64,000 nucleotides of DNA from Bradyrhizobium sp. PSBB068 (GTDB lineage Bacteria; Pseudomonadota; Alphaproteobacteria; Rhizobiales; Xanthobacteraceae). The DNA lies in the NCBI GenBank assembly GCA_016839165.1, contig CP069300.1:62001-126000 (forward strand), read 5' to 3'. Every line of letters starts with the position of its first letter. The first letter of the stretch is position 1. Both the position numbers and the translations under genes were made by a program. Shown here piece after piece: positions 38,256 to 47,544 of the stretch. The notes beneath the pieces were generated by a model. That model searched no databases, was not told where the DNA came from, and worked only from the letters and a program-made list of their open reading frames with translations.

Positions 38256-39497
38256 CTACGACCGGTAGTCGCCGTTGATCGTGACGTATTCCTTGGTGAG
38301 GTCGCAGGTCAGCACGCGGTCTTTCGCCTTGCCGAGGCCGAGCGCGACCTTGATCTGGACCTTCGGCGCCTTCATCGCCTCCGAGACCTCTTTCTCATTG
38401 TAGGACGGATCGCGCGCGCCGCTCTTGGCGACGCGGATGCCGTTGAAGGAGATCGAGAGCTTGTCGCGGTTGGCGGGTTCGCCGGCCTTGCCGACCGCCA
38501 TCACCACGCGGCCCCAATTGGCGTCCTCGCCGGCGATCGCGGTCTTCACCAGCGGCGAATTGGCGATCGACATCGCGATTCTGCGCGCCGACGGTTTTGT
38601 CGTCGCGCCCTCGACCACGACCTCGACCAGCTTGCGCGCGCCTTCGCCGTCGCGCGCCACCTGCTCGGAGAGGTCGGCGAGGATCTGCTGGAACGCCTTG
38701 GTGAAGGCCTTCAGGCGCGGGTCGCTGGCGCGCGAGATCTTCGGCGCGCCATGGGCCGCCGCGGCGCCGGTCGCGAACGCCAGCAGCGTGTCCGAGGTCG
38801 AGGTGTCGCCGTCGATGGTCAGCGCATTGAAGGTGTCCTCGACGCCGGCCTTGAGCAGCGCTTGCAGCACACCGGCCGACAGCGGCGCGTCGGTGAAGAT
38901 GAAGGACAGCATGGTCGCCATGTCGGGCATGATCATGCCGGCGCCCTTGGCCATGCCGTTGATCGTCACCTTGGCCTTGCCGAGCTTCACGGTCGCGGTG
39001 GCGACCTTCGGGAAGGTGTCGGTGGTCATGATCGCACGGGCGGCGTCCATCCAGCGATCCGGGGTTGCGGTCTCCGCGAGCTGCGCCAGCACGCCATCGA
39101 ACTTGGTAGCGTCGAGCGGCTCGCCGATCACGCCGGTGGAAGCCAGGAACACCTCCGAGGTCGAGCAGCCGACCGCTTTCCCGGCGATCTGCGCGGTCAG
39201 CGCAGTGGAGGCCTTGCCGGTCTTGCCGGTGAAGGCGTTGGCATTGCCGGAATTGACCACCAGCGCGCGCGCGGCTCCGCCCTTCAGCTTGGCGCGGCAC
39301 CATTCGACCGGCGCCGACGGGCATTTCGACTTGGTGAACACACCGGCCACCGTGGTGCCCTTGTCCAGCAGCGCGAGCAGCACGTCGGTGCGCCCCTTGT
39401 AACGGATGCCGGCGGCGGCGGTAGCAAGCCGCACACCCGCGATCACGGGCATCTCGGGAACGTCAGGCGGGGCGAGGGGGGAGACGGCGGTGGACAT
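38256..39497 (-). CDS. argJ: bifunctional ornithine acetyltransferase / N-acetylglutamate synthase
   Basis: 413-residue enzyme of arginine synthesis; the acetyl group cycles between ornithine and glutamate. It is a self-cleaving Ntn-type protein: the cleavage region [16 protein letters not shown] holds the nucleophilic Thr of [14 protein letters not shown] and the ending [12 protein letters not shown] are typical. The ATG at 39497 begins [11 protein letters not shown]. Confidence 0.95.
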   Translation of the reverse strand: MSTAVSPLAPPDVPEMPVIAGVRLATAAAGIRYKGRTDVLLALLDKGTTVAGVFTKSKCPSAPVEWCRAKLKGGAARALVVNSGNANAFTGKTGKASTALTAQIAGKAVGCSTSEVFLASTGVIGEPLDATKFDGVLAQLAETATPDRWMDAARAIMTTDTFPKVATATVKLGKAKVTINGMAKGAGMIMPDMATMLSFIFTDAPLSAGVLQALLKAGVEDTFNALTIDGDTSTSDTLLAFATGAAAAHGAPKISRASDPRLKAFTKAFQQILADLSEQVARDGEGARKLVEVVVEGATTKPSARRIAMSIANSPLVKTAIAGEDANWGRVVMAVGKAGEPANRDKLSISFNGIRVAKSGARDPSYNEKEVSEAMKAPKVQIKVALGLGKAKDRVLTCDLTKEYVTINGDYRS

Positions 39498-39656
39498 CGG
39501 CAGGCTTCCGGCTACGGGGAGGGAAGCGCTGCATAACATCTCGCCGGCCGAAGCGGGAGAGGGCTGACGCGCTGTCATCAATCGTTCAAGAAACGACAAT
39601 CCGTAGCCCGGATTGCGCTGCGCTTCATCCGTGCTGCAAAGCCTCCCCAAAACGCA

Positions 39657-39682
39657 GATGGCCGGGGACATGCCCGGCCATC
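39657..39682 (-). terminator. hairpin downstream of the parvulin gene
   Basis: GATGGCCGGG and CCCGGCCATC with a short loop. On the minus strand it is followed by GCGTTTTGGGG, a weak U-tract, so it could terminate the parvulin transcript. Confidence 0.6.
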
Positions 39683-39712
39683 GCAACTTCGATCAGTTCA
39701 GCGTCGCGGCGC

Positions 39713-40651
39713 TTACTTCTTCGCAGGCGCCATCTTGTTGTCGGCGGGCTTCGGCGCGTCCTTGGCGGCATCGGCCGGTGCGGCCGGGTCCTTGGCGGCG
39801 TCGGCCGGCTTGTCCATGCGCTCGACCTTGGCGGCCTCGCGCAGCTTGGCGACGTAGTCGGCCTGGGCCTTGCGGGTCACATAGGTCTCGATCTGGGCCT
39901 TCACCTGCTCGAAGTCGGGCGCCTTGCGGTTGCGCTTTTCCTCGACCTTGATGATGTGCCAGCCGAACTGCGACTTGACCGGATCGGAGATCTTGCCCGG
40001 CTCGAGCGCGAAGGCGACCGCGGAGAATTCCGGCACCATCTGTTCCTTGGTGAAGAAGCCGAGGTCGCCGCCGTCGGAGGCGCCGGGATCCTTGGACTTC
40101 TTCTTGGCGAGCTCGGCGAAGTCAGCCCCCTTGTCGAGCTCGGCCTTGATCGCCTTGGCCTCATCCTCGGTCTCGACCAGGATGTGGCGCGCGCGCACCT
40201 CCTGCTCGCCGGTGATCTGCTTGGAGGCCTCGTCATAGACCTTCTTCATGGCATCGTCGGTGGTCGCGGCCTTGCCCTCGCTGGCAAGCAGGCTGTCCAT
40301 CAACAGGCGGTTGCGGGTGAAGGCGAGCCGCTTCTTGAAATCGTCGTTGTTCTCGATCTTCTTGTCCTCGGCGGCCTTGGAGACGATCTTCATGTCGATC
40401 AGGAAGGACAGCACGTTGTCCTTGCGGGTCGAGGGGTCCATCTGCTGCAGGCTCGGGCCGAGTTCCTCCTCGGCGAGCGCCACGTCGCTGGCGTGGATCT
40501 CGGAACCGTTGACCTTCGCCAGCACCGGGTCCGATTCCGCGGCGCGGACCGGCAGGCCGGCAGCCAGCACTGCGACAAGACAGCCCGTGGCGGCCAGGGC
40601 GGCGAGGCCGAGGCGCAGGCCGGTTTTGATTTCCGGAGGCGAGGTGGTCAT
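39713..40651 (-). CDS. periplasmic parvulin-type peptidyl-prolyl isomerase (SurA/PrsA-like)
   Basis: 312 residues. Signal peptide (LGLAALAATGCLVAVLAAG, cleavage near VRAAES), then a SurA-N-like helical domain, then the rotamase domain: VRARHILVETEDEAKAI, FAELAKKKSKDPGASDGGDLG (seen as AKKKSKDPGASDGGDLG) and FGWHIIKVE. The tail is Lys/Ala/Pro-rich. It likely assists folding of exported proteins. It lies between argJ and secA as in related genomes. Confidence 0.9.
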   Translation of the reverse strand: MTTSPPEIKTGLRLGLAALAATGCLVAVLAAGLPVRAAESDPVLAKVNGSEIHASDVALAEEELGPSLQQMDPSTRKDNVLSFLIDMKIVSKAAEDKKIENNDDFKKRLAFTRNRLLMDSLLASEGKAATTDDAMKKVYDEASKQITGEQEVRARHILVETEDEAKAIKAELDKGADFAELAKKKSKDPGASDGGDLGFFTKEQMVPEFSAVAFALEPGKISDPVKSQFGWHIIKVEEKRNRKAPDFEQVKAQIETYVTRKAQADYVAKLREAAKVERMDKPADAAKDPAAPADAAKDAPKPADNKMAPAKK

Positions 40652-41030
40652 GCAAAATCCTTGATCTAAAGGGGGAAGCTCGAGCGGGGCGGACACTCGC
40701 CCAATCGTGTTACATTGGCAACGCGAAAGTCTTGTCAAAATGATGAATTCCTTGACATCTTGGCGACGTTGACAACCCCCCGACCGGGCCATATCTCTGG
40801 CCGACCGCGTCAGCGGTGAGAGCGCTTATTTTGCTGCGTTTTTCGCCGTTGAACCCAGGATGGCCCGTTTCCCACTCAATTGGCGGAGGAGCCCCGGGTC
40901 GGGGCTCGAGTTGCAGCGCGTCACGGTGAGTTGATAGGCGATCTGGCGGACCATCTCAGGCTGTATTCCAAGACTTAAGCTTCAAGACTGAACCAAGACC
41001 GAACTCGAGACCGAAGAACAGGAATTTCGC
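40652..41030. other. parvulin-secA divergent spacer, no gene seen
   Basis: 379 bases. It must contain the secA promoter and the parvulin promoter. AGGAGCCCCGGGTCGGGGCT (from about 40887) forms a short hairpin. No other feature can be supported. Confidence 0.4.
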
Positions 41031-43895
41031 ATGATCGGCGCGCTCGCCCGCAAGTTTTTCGGCTCCGCCAACGACCGCCGGGTCAAGGGGTATCAGTCCC
41101 GCGTCAACGCCATCAACGCGCTGGAGCCCGACCTCGTCAAACTGACGGACGACGAGCTCAAGGCCCGCACTGCCGAATTCAAGCAGCAGCTAGCCCAAGG
41201 CAAGACCCTGGACGACATCCTGGTCCCGGCCTTCGCCACGGTGCGCGAGGCGGCCAAGCGGACGCTCGGCCAGCGCCATTTCGACGTCCAGCTGATCGGC
41301 GGCATGGTGCTGCACGAGGGCGACATCGCCGAGATGAAGACCGGTGAAGGCAAGACGCTGGTCGCGACCCTTGCGGTCTACCTCAACGCGCTCGCCGGCA
41401 AGGGCGTCCATGTCGTCACCGTCAACGACTACCTCGCCCGCCGCGACTCCGGCTGGATGGGCCAGATCTACGCTTTCCTGGGGCTGACCACCGGCGTGAT
41501 CGTGCACGGCCTCGACGATGCCGAGCGCAAGGCGGCCTATGCCTGCGACATCACCTACGGCACCAACAACGAATACGGCTTCGACTATCTGCGCGACAAC
41601 ATGAAGTACCGCCTGGAGGACATGGTCCAGCGCGAGCATTTCTACGCGATCGTCGACGAAGTGGACTCGATCCTGATCGACGAGGCGCGCACGCCGCTGA
41701 TCATCTCCGGCCCGCTCGACGACCGTTCGGATTTCTACAACACCATCGACACCTTCATGCCGAAGCTCGTCAAGAAGGACGACTACGAGGTCGACGAGAA
41801 GCAGCGCACGGTGACGCTGACCGAAGGCGGCATGGAGAAGCTCGAGAACCTGCTGCGCGACGCCGGCCAGCTCAAGGGCGATTCGCTGTACGACGTCGAG
41901 AACGTCTCGGTCGTGCATCACGTCAACCAGGCGCTGCGCGCGCACACGCTGTTCACCCGCGACAAGGACTACATCGTCCGCGACGACGAGGTCGTCATCA
42001 TCGACGAGTTCACCGGCCGCATGATGCAGGGTCGCCGCTATTCGGAAGGCCTGCACCAGGCGCTGGAAGCCAAGGAGCACGTCACGGTCCAGCCCGAGAA
42101 CCAGACGCTGGCCTCGATCACCTTCCAGAACTATTTCCGGATGTATGCCAAGCTGTCCGGCATGACCGGCACGGCGCTGACCGAAGCCGACGAACTGTTC
42201 GACATCTACAAGCTCGAGGTCGTGGAGATCCCGACCAATTTGCCGGTGGCGCGTCTCGACGAGGACGACGAGGTCTATCGCACGCAGAACGAGAAGTACG
42301 GTGCGATCCTTGCCGAGATCGAGCGGGCCAACAAGCGGTTGCAGCCGGTACTGGTCGGCACGGCGTCGATCGAGAAGTCGGAAGTGCTGGCCGAGTACCT
42401 CAAGAAGCACGGCTACAAGCAGATCGACTTCACCTCCGAATCCGGCATGGAGAAGCTCTACGCCGCGGCCCGCGCCGGCAAGCCGGCAAAGCTGTTCGCG
42501 GTGCTGAACGCGCGCTTCCACGAGCAGGAAGCCTATATCGTCGCCGAAGCCGGCGTGCCGGGCGCGATCACGATCGCGACCAACATGGCCGGCCGCGGCA
42601 CCGACATCAAGCTCGGCGGCTCGCTCGAGATGCGGATCCAGCAGGAGACCGCAGGCATCACCGACGAGGCCGAGAAGGCCAAGAAGATCGAGCAGATCAA
42701 GGCCGACATCGAGCGCTTCCGCGAGATCGTGCTGAAGGCGGAAGAGGATTTCGAGGTCGAGCCCGCCAAGGGCAACAAGCCCGCCAAGACCGTGAAGAAG
42801 CCGGGCGGCCTCTACATCATCGGCTCCGAGCGGCACGAATCCCGCCGCATCGACAACCAGCTGCGCGGCCGCTCCGGCCGTCAGGGCGATCCCGGCCGCT
42901 CGAAATTCTTCCTGTCGCTGGAAGACGACCTGATGCGCATCTTCGGCTCCGACCGGCTCGACAGCATGCTGCAGCGGCTCGGCCTGCAGGAAGGCGAGGC
43001 CATCATCCATCCCTGGATCAACAAGGCGCTCGAAAAGGCCCAGCAGAAGGTCGAGGCGCGCAACTTCGACATCCGCAAGAACCTGCTCAAGTTCGACAAC
43101 GTCCAGAACGACCAGCGCAAGGTGATCTTCGACCAGCGCGTCGACCTGATGAAGGACGACAGCGTCGTCGAGACCGTGACCGACATGCGCCATGCCTTCG
43201 TCGAGGACGTGGTCGCCAAGCACATCCCCGAACATGCCTATGCCGAGCAGTGGGACACTGCGGGCCTCAAGGAAGAGCTGAAGCGCGTGCTCGATGTTGA
43301 CCTGCCGGTCGACGAATGGGCCAAGGAAGAGGGCATCGCCGACGAGGAGCTGCTCAACCGCATCGAGAACCATGTCGACGAGCGGATGGCGGCCAAGGTC
43401 GCGCAATGGGGCCCCGACGTGATGCGCTACGTCGAGAAGACCATCCTGCTGCAGACGCTCGACCATCTCTGGCGCGAGCATTTGATCATGCTCGACCATC
43501 TGCGCCAGGTGATCGGCCTGCGCGGCTATGGCCAGCGCGATCCGTTGCAGGAGTACAAGACCGAAGCCTTCAATCTCTTCCAGGAGATGAGCGCGCATCT
43601 GCGCGAGGCGGTCACCGCGCAATTGATGCGGGTCGAGATCGTGCCGCCGGACGAGCCGCCGCAGCCGCTGCCGATGATGGAAGCCCACAAGCTCGATCCC
43701 AACACCGGTGAGGACGAGTTCGCCCGCGCCAGCCTCAGCGAAGCCACCTACGCCCAGGCCTCGCTGGCGCCGGCCATGTCCGCCGCCGAGCGCAATCCGA
43801 ATGACCCGGCAAGCTGGGGCAAGGTCGGCCGCAACGAGGATTGCCCCTGCGGTTCGGGCAAGAAGTACAAGCACTGCCACGGGCGGTACGCTTAG
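41031..43895 (+). CDS. secA: preprotein translocase ATPase SecA
   Basis: 954-residue motor of the Sec pathway. Walker [19 protein letters not shown]-like [25 protein letters not shown] and [13 protein letters not shown] are intact. The C-terminal SEC-C zinc motif is [17 protein letters not shown]. The final codons of this copy (from about 43883 on) come from the integrated island: CACGGGCGGTACGCTTAG instead of the displaced chromosomal CACGGCAGGTACGCGTAA at 60125-60142, both encoding HGRYA and stop. Confidence 0.97.
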   Translation: MIGALARKFFGSANDRRVKGYQSRVNAINALEPDLVKLTDDELKARTAEFKQQLAQGKTLDDILVPAFATVREAAKRTLGQRHFDVQLIGGMVLHEGDIAEMKTGEGKTLVATLAVYLNALAGKGVHVVTVNDYLARRDSGWMGQIYAFLGLTTGVIVHGLDDAERKAAYACDITYGTNNEYGFDYLRDNMKYRLEDMVQREHFYAIVDEVDSILIDEARTPLIISGPLDDRSDFYNTIDTFMPKLVKKDDYEVDEKQRTVTLTEGGMEKLENLLRDAGQLKGDSLYDVENVSVVHHVNQALRAHTLFTRDKDYIVRDDEVVIIDEFTGRMMQGRRYSEGLHQALEAKEHVTVQPENQTLASITFQNYFRMYAKLSGMTGTALTEADELFDIYKLEVVEIPTNLPVARLDEDDEVYRTQNEKYGAILAEIERANKRLQPVLVGTASIEKSEVLAEYLKKHGYKQIDFTSESGMEKLYAAARAGKPAKLFAVLNARFHEQEAYIVAEAGVPGAITIATNMAGRGTDIKLGGSLEMRIQQETAGITDEAEKAKKIEQIKADIERFREIVLKAEEDFEVEPAKGNKPAKTVKKPGGLYIIGSERHESRRIDNQLRGRSGRQGDPGRSKFFLSLEDDLMRIFGSDRLDSMLQRLGLQEGEAIIHPWINKALEKAQQKVEARNFDIRKNLLKFDNVQNDQRKVIFDQRVDLMKDDSVVETVTDMRHAFVEDVVAKHIPEHAYAEQWDTAGLKEELKRVLDVDLPVDEWAKEEGIADEELLNRIENHVDERMAAKVAQWGPDVMRYVEKTILLQTLDHLWREHLIMLDHLRQVIGLRGYGQRDPLQEYKTEAFNLFQEMSAHLREAVTAQLMRVEIVPPDEPPQPLPMMEAHKLDPNTGEDEFARASLSEATYAQASLAPAMSAAERNPNDPASWGKVGRNEDCPCGSGKKYKHCHGRYA
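43866..43882 (+). other. attL core
   Basis: TACAAGCACTGCCACGG, codons for YKHCHG of SecA. The same 17 bp occur at 60114-60130 in direct orientation and at 50208-50224 inverted. Confidence 0.88.
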
Positions 43896-44009
43896 CCAAT
43901 GATTTCAAGTAGTTAGGCGTCTCGACTGTTCAAAACTCGGTCGTTTTTGTCTAACTCTCGAAAGCATTTCAATCCTGGTGGTGCTTGCTGAACTTCAGGG
44001 ACACCACGA

Positions 44010-45176
44010 ATGGACGGCGCTCGCTATCTTGAAGATGGCAAGCTCACGATTTTTCGCCGAGCCGGCACCTACTACGCCCGCCTGCGACTTTCGCCGGGGA
44101 AATATGTAACTCGGTCTTTGAAGACGACAGTTGAGGAGACTGCCGTTCAAACAGGCCGTCGGCTGCTGTTCCAAATGGAACACCGAGCCGAGCAGGGCTT
44201 GCCGCCAAAATCCAAATTATTCTCGACTGTCATCGACGAGTACATCCGCTTCCGTGAGCGGGATCATGCGCACGGCAAGACCTCAACGGGGATGCTGAGG
44301 CAGATCAGAAGAGTTTCGAAGTTCTGGCGTGAGTACGCTGGGCAGCTCGCCGTCGAGGACATCAACGACAAGGTGATGCGGGAGTTCGTTCCCTGGCGCC
44401 GTGACTACTACGCCTCGTTCGACAAGCTGCCGAAGAACGCCAAGCGGTATCCCACGGATAAGACGCTTCAGTGGGACATGATGCTCGGGAAGGCCATCGT
44501 TAGGTGGGCCGCTGAGCAGGGCTGGCGAGGCAACAAACCGCCAATCACTATTTCCTTCACGCCGAAAAGGAAACGTGTGCGTCCTGCGTTTGAGCGCTGG
44601 GAATACTGCAAGCTTTGGCGCACCTTATGTAAGCGCATCAAAACGGCAAGAGATGTTCGCACCCGCAAAAGCAGGGAGCTGTTGCGCAGTTATGTTCTTG
44701 TCTTGGCCAACTCAGGCATTCGCACCGGCGAAGCAAACAATCTGAATGTCCGTGACGTTCACCCGTTTACAGATGAAAAAGGTCGCAAAAATTTCCGCTT
44801 GGTAGTGCGAGGAAAAACTGGTGAGCGGGACGCCATCTTGAGATCGGTCGCAGCCAAACGATTGGACAAATACTTGACAAAGCGTCGGAAGGAAGATCCC
44901 GACGACTTGCTGTTCGTCATGCCAGACGGATCGAAGATTATCACGCTCATCGATCAGCTGAATGCAGCTTTGCGAGGTGCCGGGGTCGAGCGGAGTAGCT
45001 TCAACGAAAAGTATACTGTCTACAGCCTCCGACATTTCTATGCAGTCAATACGCTCCGCAATGGAGTGGGCGTTTTCGAAGTCGCCCGCAACATGGGTAC
45101 ATCAGTGCAGATGATACAAGAGTACTACGGAAGGCAGGCTACGCCTGCTGTGTTTGCTACGAGACTCGGCGACTAG
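44010..45176 (+). CDS. int: tyrosine recombinase / integrase of the secA island
   Basis: 388 residues. N-terminal arm-type and SAM-like core-binding domains (TYYARLRLSPGKYVTRSLKT; about 75-165) precede the catalytic domain. The box I Arg is in NSGIRTGEANNLNV, box II is SLRHFYAVNTL (HxxR-like order LRHF), and the nucleophile is in QEYYGRQA. It lies 114 bases inside attL and presumably catalyses integration into secA. The TAG stop is followed by an open frame to 45602. Its first 96 codons are duplicated at 49793-50080. Confidence 0.93.
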   Translation: MDGARYLEDGKLTIFRRAGTYYARLRLSPGKYVTRSLKTTVEETAVQTGRRLLFQMEHRAEQGLPPKSKLFSTVIDEYIRFRERDHAHGKTSTGMLRQIRRVSKFWREYAGQLAVEDINDKVMREFVPWRRDYYASFDKLPKNAKRYPTDKTLQWDMMLGKAIVRWAAEQGWRGNKPPITISFTPKRKRVRPAFERWEYCKLWRTLCKRIKTARDVRTRKSRELLRSYVLVLANSGIRTGEANNLNVRDVHPFTDEKGRKNFRLVVRGKTGERDAILRSVAAKRLDKYLTKRRKEDPDDLLFVMPDGSKIITLIDQLNAALRGAGVERSSFNEKYTVYSLRHFYAVNTLRNGVGVFEVARNMGTSVQMIQEYYGRQATPAVFATRLGD

Positions 45177-45305
45177 CCCACGAATTTCCTGGTCCCTGAA
45201 CTGGCTCTGCGGGCAAAAGCTTGTGCGCCTTGGGACCTCGGGCTTTGCCAGGCAACACGACTCGCTTACGTTGAAAGGACCGGATTCCCAACTGGAGATT
45301 CGCAA

Positions 45306-45602
45306 GTGTGGTTACAAACTGCCTGTGATGCTCTGCTGTCAGGGCATGTCCTTCAGCTTCGATACGACGGTTACAATCGAGACGTTGAAGTCCATGCCGT
45401 CGGAATTACTAAGGAGGACCACGCTGTTATGCGTGTTTGGCAGGTTGCCGGAGGCAGCGTCAGTAATGAACCTGTGGGTTGGAAGCTATTGCGATTGGAC
45501 GAAGCAACTGGCGCTTTCGTTACTAGCCAAAAATCACTGGCACCCCGCCATGGCTACAAACGGGGAGATAAGACCATGATCACCATCAAATGTCAGCTCT
45601 AG
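45306..45602 (+). CDS. hypothetical WYL-like domain protein
   Basis: 98 residues from GTG 45306. VLQLRYDGYNRDVEVHAVG, VMRVWQVAGGS and GWKLLRLDEATG give strand motifs reminiscent of WYL domains, which bind nucleic-acid ligands in regulators. APRHGYKRGDKTMITIKCQL closes the protein. The frame stays open upstream to the int stop codon (45174-45176), without a standard start codon upstream of GTG 45306, so the present protein may be an N-terminally trimmed form. Function unknown. Confidence 0.55.
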   Translation: MWLQTACDALLSGHVLQLRYDGYNRDVEVHAVGITKEDHAVMRVWQVAGGSVSNEPVGWKLLRLDEATGAFVTSQKSLAPRHGYKRGDKTMITIKCQL

Positions 45603-45662
45603 CACGCCTCAGTCGCTTGGTCCGATTGAACGAGAAAGCGACGAGAATCTAGGAAGCCTGCG

Positions 45663-46499
45663 ATGCCTAAGAAACTAATCCCTATGGCTATTGCGTACGA
45701 TTTCGACGGGACCCTTGCGCAAGGCAACGTGCAAGAAAATACCTTTATTCCCGCTATCGGAATGACAAAAGCCAAGTTCTGGTCTCGCAACAAGGAGAGA
45801 GCAGAGAAACACGAGGCAGACGAAATTCTCTCTTATATGACGTTTATGTTGGAGCGAGCAAAAGCAGCCGGAGTGCCGGTGCGTCGCAGAGACATTGCCC
45901 AGCATGGCAAGACGGTCAAATTGTTTCCCGGCGTCGAAAAGTGGTTTGCTCGGATCAACGCTCATGCTGGTCGACACAATGTGAAACTGGAGCACTTCAT
46001 CATCTCGTCCGGCATCAAGGAGATGATAAGGGCGAGCAAGATCGGTCGCCAGTTTCGCAAGATCTTCGCCTCTTCGTTTGCTTATGACGAAAATGGCGTC
46101 GCTAGCTGGCCCGCATTGGCGATCAACTACACCACTAAGACGCAATACTTGTTTCGGATTAATAAAGGGGCGCTTACTGTCAGCGATCACAAAAAGATCA
46201 ACGAATACGTCGATCCTGACCAGCGACCGATTCCCTTCAGCAACATTGTGTTTATCGGTGATGGCGATACCGACATTCCTTGCATGCGCCTGGTCCGTGA
46301 GCAGGGCGGCCACTCAATTGCTGTCTACCGACCGAACACGTCCAGCAAGAAGGCGCAGAAACTGATCACGGACAGACGGGCAGACTTCATTTCTCCGGCA
46401 GATTATTCTGACGGAAAATCGCTGGACCTCATCATGAAAACAATCATCGAAAAGATTGCTGCAAGCGATGCTGTGCGCCAGATGAAACGTAACAGTTAG
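45663..46499 (+). CDS. HAD superfamily hydrolase
   Basis: 278 residues. Motif I is YDFDGTLAQG (nucleophile and acid Asp), motif II SSG in FIISSGIKEM, motif III Lys around SDHKKINEY and motif IV IGDGDTDIPCMR, all as in phosphoserine-phosphatase-like HADs. The long cap insert between motifs I and II is typical of that subgroup. The substrate is unknown; it may be a nucleotide or phosphoprotein phosphatase. AT-richer island gene with no evident partner. Confidence 0.88.
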   Translation: MPKKLIPMAIAYDFDGTLAQGNVQENTFIPAIGMTKAKFWSRNKERAEKHEADEILSYMTFMLERAKAAGVPVRRRDIAQHGKTVKLFPGVEKWFARINAHAGRHNVKLEHFIISSGIKEMIRASKIGRQFRKIFASSFAYDENGVASWPALAINYTTKTQYLFRINKGALTVSDHKKINEYVDPDQRPIPFSNIVFIGDGDTDIPCMRLVREQGGHSIAVYRPNTSSKKAQKLITDRRADFISPADYSDGKSLDLIMKTIIEKIAASDAVRQMKRNS

Positions 46500-46638
46500 C
46501 TAGACCAAGATTGGTCCATGCCAGCACTGGCGAATGTTGTGTCACGGGACAACAGCAATCGACAGGCACCAGCGAAACCGGCGTTGCTAAGGTGACAAGC
46601 CCAGGGATTGACTGCTTACTGAAGGAGATCAATTGAAG

Positions 46639-46821
46639 CTAGCGTTGATGACCGAGGCCAATACCCAGCTTCAGCGCCTTCTGACGTAATGAACCTTCGG
46701 TGCGTTTCATCTCTTTCGCAATTCTCTTGAGAGGTGTTCTCGCCCTCGAGTGTGCCTTCAGTGCTTTGATGTCATCTTTCGAATAGCGAACAGGAGTCCG
46801 CTTTTTTGCTTTTTTTGCCAT
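46639..46821 (-). CDS. small basic protein, putative DNA-binding
   Basis: 60 residues. It begins MAKKAKKRTPVRYSKDDIKA and has a helix-turn-helix-like stretch TPLKRIAKEMKRTEGSLRQKA, as in short Myb/SANT-like rhizobial proteins. RBS-like GGAG lies upstream of the start. Function unknown. Confidence 0.65.
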   Translation of the reverse strand: MAKKAKKRTPVRYSKDDIKALKAHSRARTPLKRIAKEMKRTEGSLRQKALKLGIGLGHQR

Positions 46822-46912
46822 TGAGGGCTCCTTGAATTGAGGGGCCTTCGTAACAGGACTTATCCCCCTGTCAACATTGAGGTGCAGAAGAAGGGCGCTC
46901 GGCTAAGATGGG

Positions 46913-47215
46913 CGGAAATTCGATGTTGAAGAGATCCCCGATTGTAACGCTCTGGTCATGCCCGATGGAGCGCAAATCATCACGCTCATCGATCAGCTGA
47001 ATGCGGCGCTCCGAGACGCCGGGATCATCAGAAGCAGCTTCGGTGAAAAGTATGCCGTCTACTGCGTACGGCACTTCTGTGCGGTGAATGCGCTGCGAAA
47101 TGGCGTCGGCGTGTTTGATGTCGCTCGCAACATGGATACATCTGTGCAGATGATCCAAGAGTATTACGGTAAGCAGGCCACACCAACCGTGTTTGCAACT
47201 AGACTAGGCGACTGA
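46913..47215 (+). pseudogene. C-terminal remnant of a second tyrosine recombinase
   Basis: Reads RKFDVEEIPDCNALVMPDGA, then a region parallel to the island integrase: IITLIDQLNAALRDAG, VRHFCAVNALRNGVG and QEYYGKQATPTVFATRLGD. It matches the last ~85 residues of int with scattered substitutions, so it is a diverged relative, not a copy. The N-terminal part, including box I Arg, is absent. The box II His/Arg and the Tyr remain but cannot act alone. Confidence 0.85.
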
Positions 47216-47216
47216 A

Positions 47217-47237
47217 TTTACGAAACTAATTCGTAAA
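47217..47237. promoter_or_regulatory. perfect 8-bp inverted repeat upstream of the RiPP genes
   Basis: TTTACGAA, spacer ACTAA, TTCGTAAA, starting right behind the integrase-remnant stop. Could be an operator or end structure; no repressor can be assigned. Confidence 0.4.
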
Positions 47238-47274
47238 ATGGTGGCTAGCTCATTCGGGCAATCCCGGACAACTA

Positions 47275-47302
47275 TTTACAAAACGATACTTTGCGGTATT
47301 CT
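47275..47302 (+). promoter_or_regulatory. candidate sigma-70 promoter of the RiPP operon
   Basis: TTTACA (47275-47280), 16-base spacer, TATTCT (47297-47302), giving an expected start near 47309, about 60 bases before the precursor ATG. Confidence 0.45.
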
Positions 47303-47367
47303 ACCTAAGGGAGAGCAAGCTCAATGACTCGCCCAATTTCAGCTAAGCAATTTTAGGAGTCGAGAAA

Positions 47368-47541
47368 ATGTCGAAACCAGAAGATGTTGCTAAAGCTCTC
47401 GAAGAACTCGAAAAGGCCGGTGCTAAGATTCATGAGGGGGACGCCAAGGGAAAAAAGGTCACCGCCTCTGTGATCGGAGACATTCGGAAAGGAGTGTCGC
47501 CGCAGTTTGACGCCTGGGTGAGCTGGACGAAAAGCTTCTAA
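47368..47541 (+). CDS. candidate RiPP precursor peptide ending WVSWTKSF
   Basis: 57 residues, AGGAGT eight bases before ATG. The N-terminal leader is helical and charged (EDVAKALEELEKAGAKIHEG), followed by KKVTASVIGDIRKGVSPQ and a C-terminal aromatic core FDAWVSWTKSF. The core resembles darobactin (WNWSKSF): WTKSF aligns with WSKSF, and W53-T-K55 has the spacing of darobactin's Trp-Lys C-C ring. The first Trp is three rather than two residues away (W50 to W53), and W50-V-S52 fits the aromatic-x-x pattern of triceptide cyclophanes. Only 3 nt separate it from a radical SAM gene. Assignment as a modified peptide is inference. Confidence 0.78.
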   Translation: MSKPEDVAKALEELEKAGAKIHEGDAKGKKVTASVIGDIRKGVSPQFDAWVSWTKSF

Positions 47542-47544
47542 AGA

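Noticed and set aside
41190..43880. Open frame of nearly 900 codons antisense to secA
   Set aside because: It is the mirror of secA in high-GC DNA (His/Asp/Val-rich low-complexity protein). No motif, start signal or family resemblance.
47368..47541. Calling the peptide a true darobactin
   Set aside because: The spacing W-V-S-W differs from W-N-W, and the accessory transporter genes known for darobactin are not adjacent. Only resemblance is claimed.
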